Source: Laetiporus sulphureus 93-53 (Eukaryota > Basidiomycota > Agaricomycetes > Polyporales > Laetiporaceae). From it: a DNA stretch of 34,256 bases. Positions within the stretch are counted from its first letter, which is position 1, and every line of letters begins with the position of its first letter. Where the stretch lies: assembly GCF_001632365.1 (NCBI RefSeq), contig NW_024468598.1:51657-85912 (forward strand). The letters run 5' to 3'. A model generated the notes under the pieces. That model searched no databases, was not told where the DNA came from, and worked only from the letters and a program-made list of their open reading frames with translations. Of the stretch, positions 34,093 to 34,256 are shown piece by piece. Made by a program: the position numbers and the translations under genes.

Positions 34093-34256
34093 AGCGCTGG
34101 AGTGGAGGATGGTCATAGGTGTGAGTTTCCAAACTGGCTCTCGCAATCCACGTATATATGTACCCGTCTCATCGCATTGCAACGTGGTTTGTGGTTCTGT
34201 ATACCATATCTTCCATGAAATCCACATAACGCCCATATGACCACGTGCATTGCTCT

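Larger units (their letters stand above)
30690..34256. repeat. Segmental duplication block X' (second copy), runs off the right edge
   Basis: Counterpart of 20450-24026 with the same internal order. Over the last 306 bases (33951-34256) I count about 12 differences from 23721-24026, and none in the final 95. The gene bodies and the left part are much more diverged. The duplication evidently continues past the window. Confidence 0.8.

Overview
The window reads as a nuclear segment of a filamentous basidiomycete, probably an Agaricomycete. The evidence is the density of short GT-AG introns (about 47-75 nt, with CTGAC/CTAAC-like branch sites), a Snf5-type chromatin-remodelling subunit, a protein kinase with an HGDLK catalytic loop, F-box proteins of basidiomycete type, and a small charged helical protein family. 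Nothing looks bacterial, viral or organellar. All gene models are my own splice reconstructions, checked only for reading phase and conserved motifs.

Layout. (1) Positions 1-264: the 5' end of a minus-strand gene that leaves the window, possibly DUF7918. (2) About 790-6510: a tandem segmental duplication of roughly 2.7 kb. Each unit carries a flavin-reductase-like gene followed by a small coiled-coil gene. The flavin gene can be read through in unit 1 and is broken in unit 2; the coiled-coil gene is intact in both. (3) 7701-8486: an isoprenylcysteine carboxyl methyltransferase-like membrane protein, converging on (4) 8609-9987: a minus-strand TKL-like protein kinase of six exons. (5) About 9990-14200: a long stretch without a gene I can support, ending in a pyrimidine-rich block and a possible 5'UTR intron ahead of (6) 14214-19973: a ten-exon SNF5/SMARCB1-family gene (about 1751 aa) with a Q/M/G-rich N-terminus, two SNF5 repeats, a GATA-like zinc finger and a conserved C-terminal motif.

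(7) About 20450-34256: a nested segmental duplication in the order X-Y-Y'-X'. Each X block (20450-24026 and 30690 to the window edge) holds a decayed plus-strand gene converging on an apparently intact minus-strand F-box gene of four exons. The Y blocks (about 24170-27420 and 27500-30690) resemble each other over most of their length but hold no gene I recognise. They contain splice-like signals and short conserved frames that suggest dead genes.

The housekeeping genes (Snf5, ICMT-like, kinase) sit between two duplication-rich flanks, where copies are being made and lost. I see no operon-like or metabolic cluster linking the genes. The most useful leads are the unequal fate of duplicated neighbours, the F-box pair whose 5' ends are far more alike than their bodies, and the unexplained Y segments.
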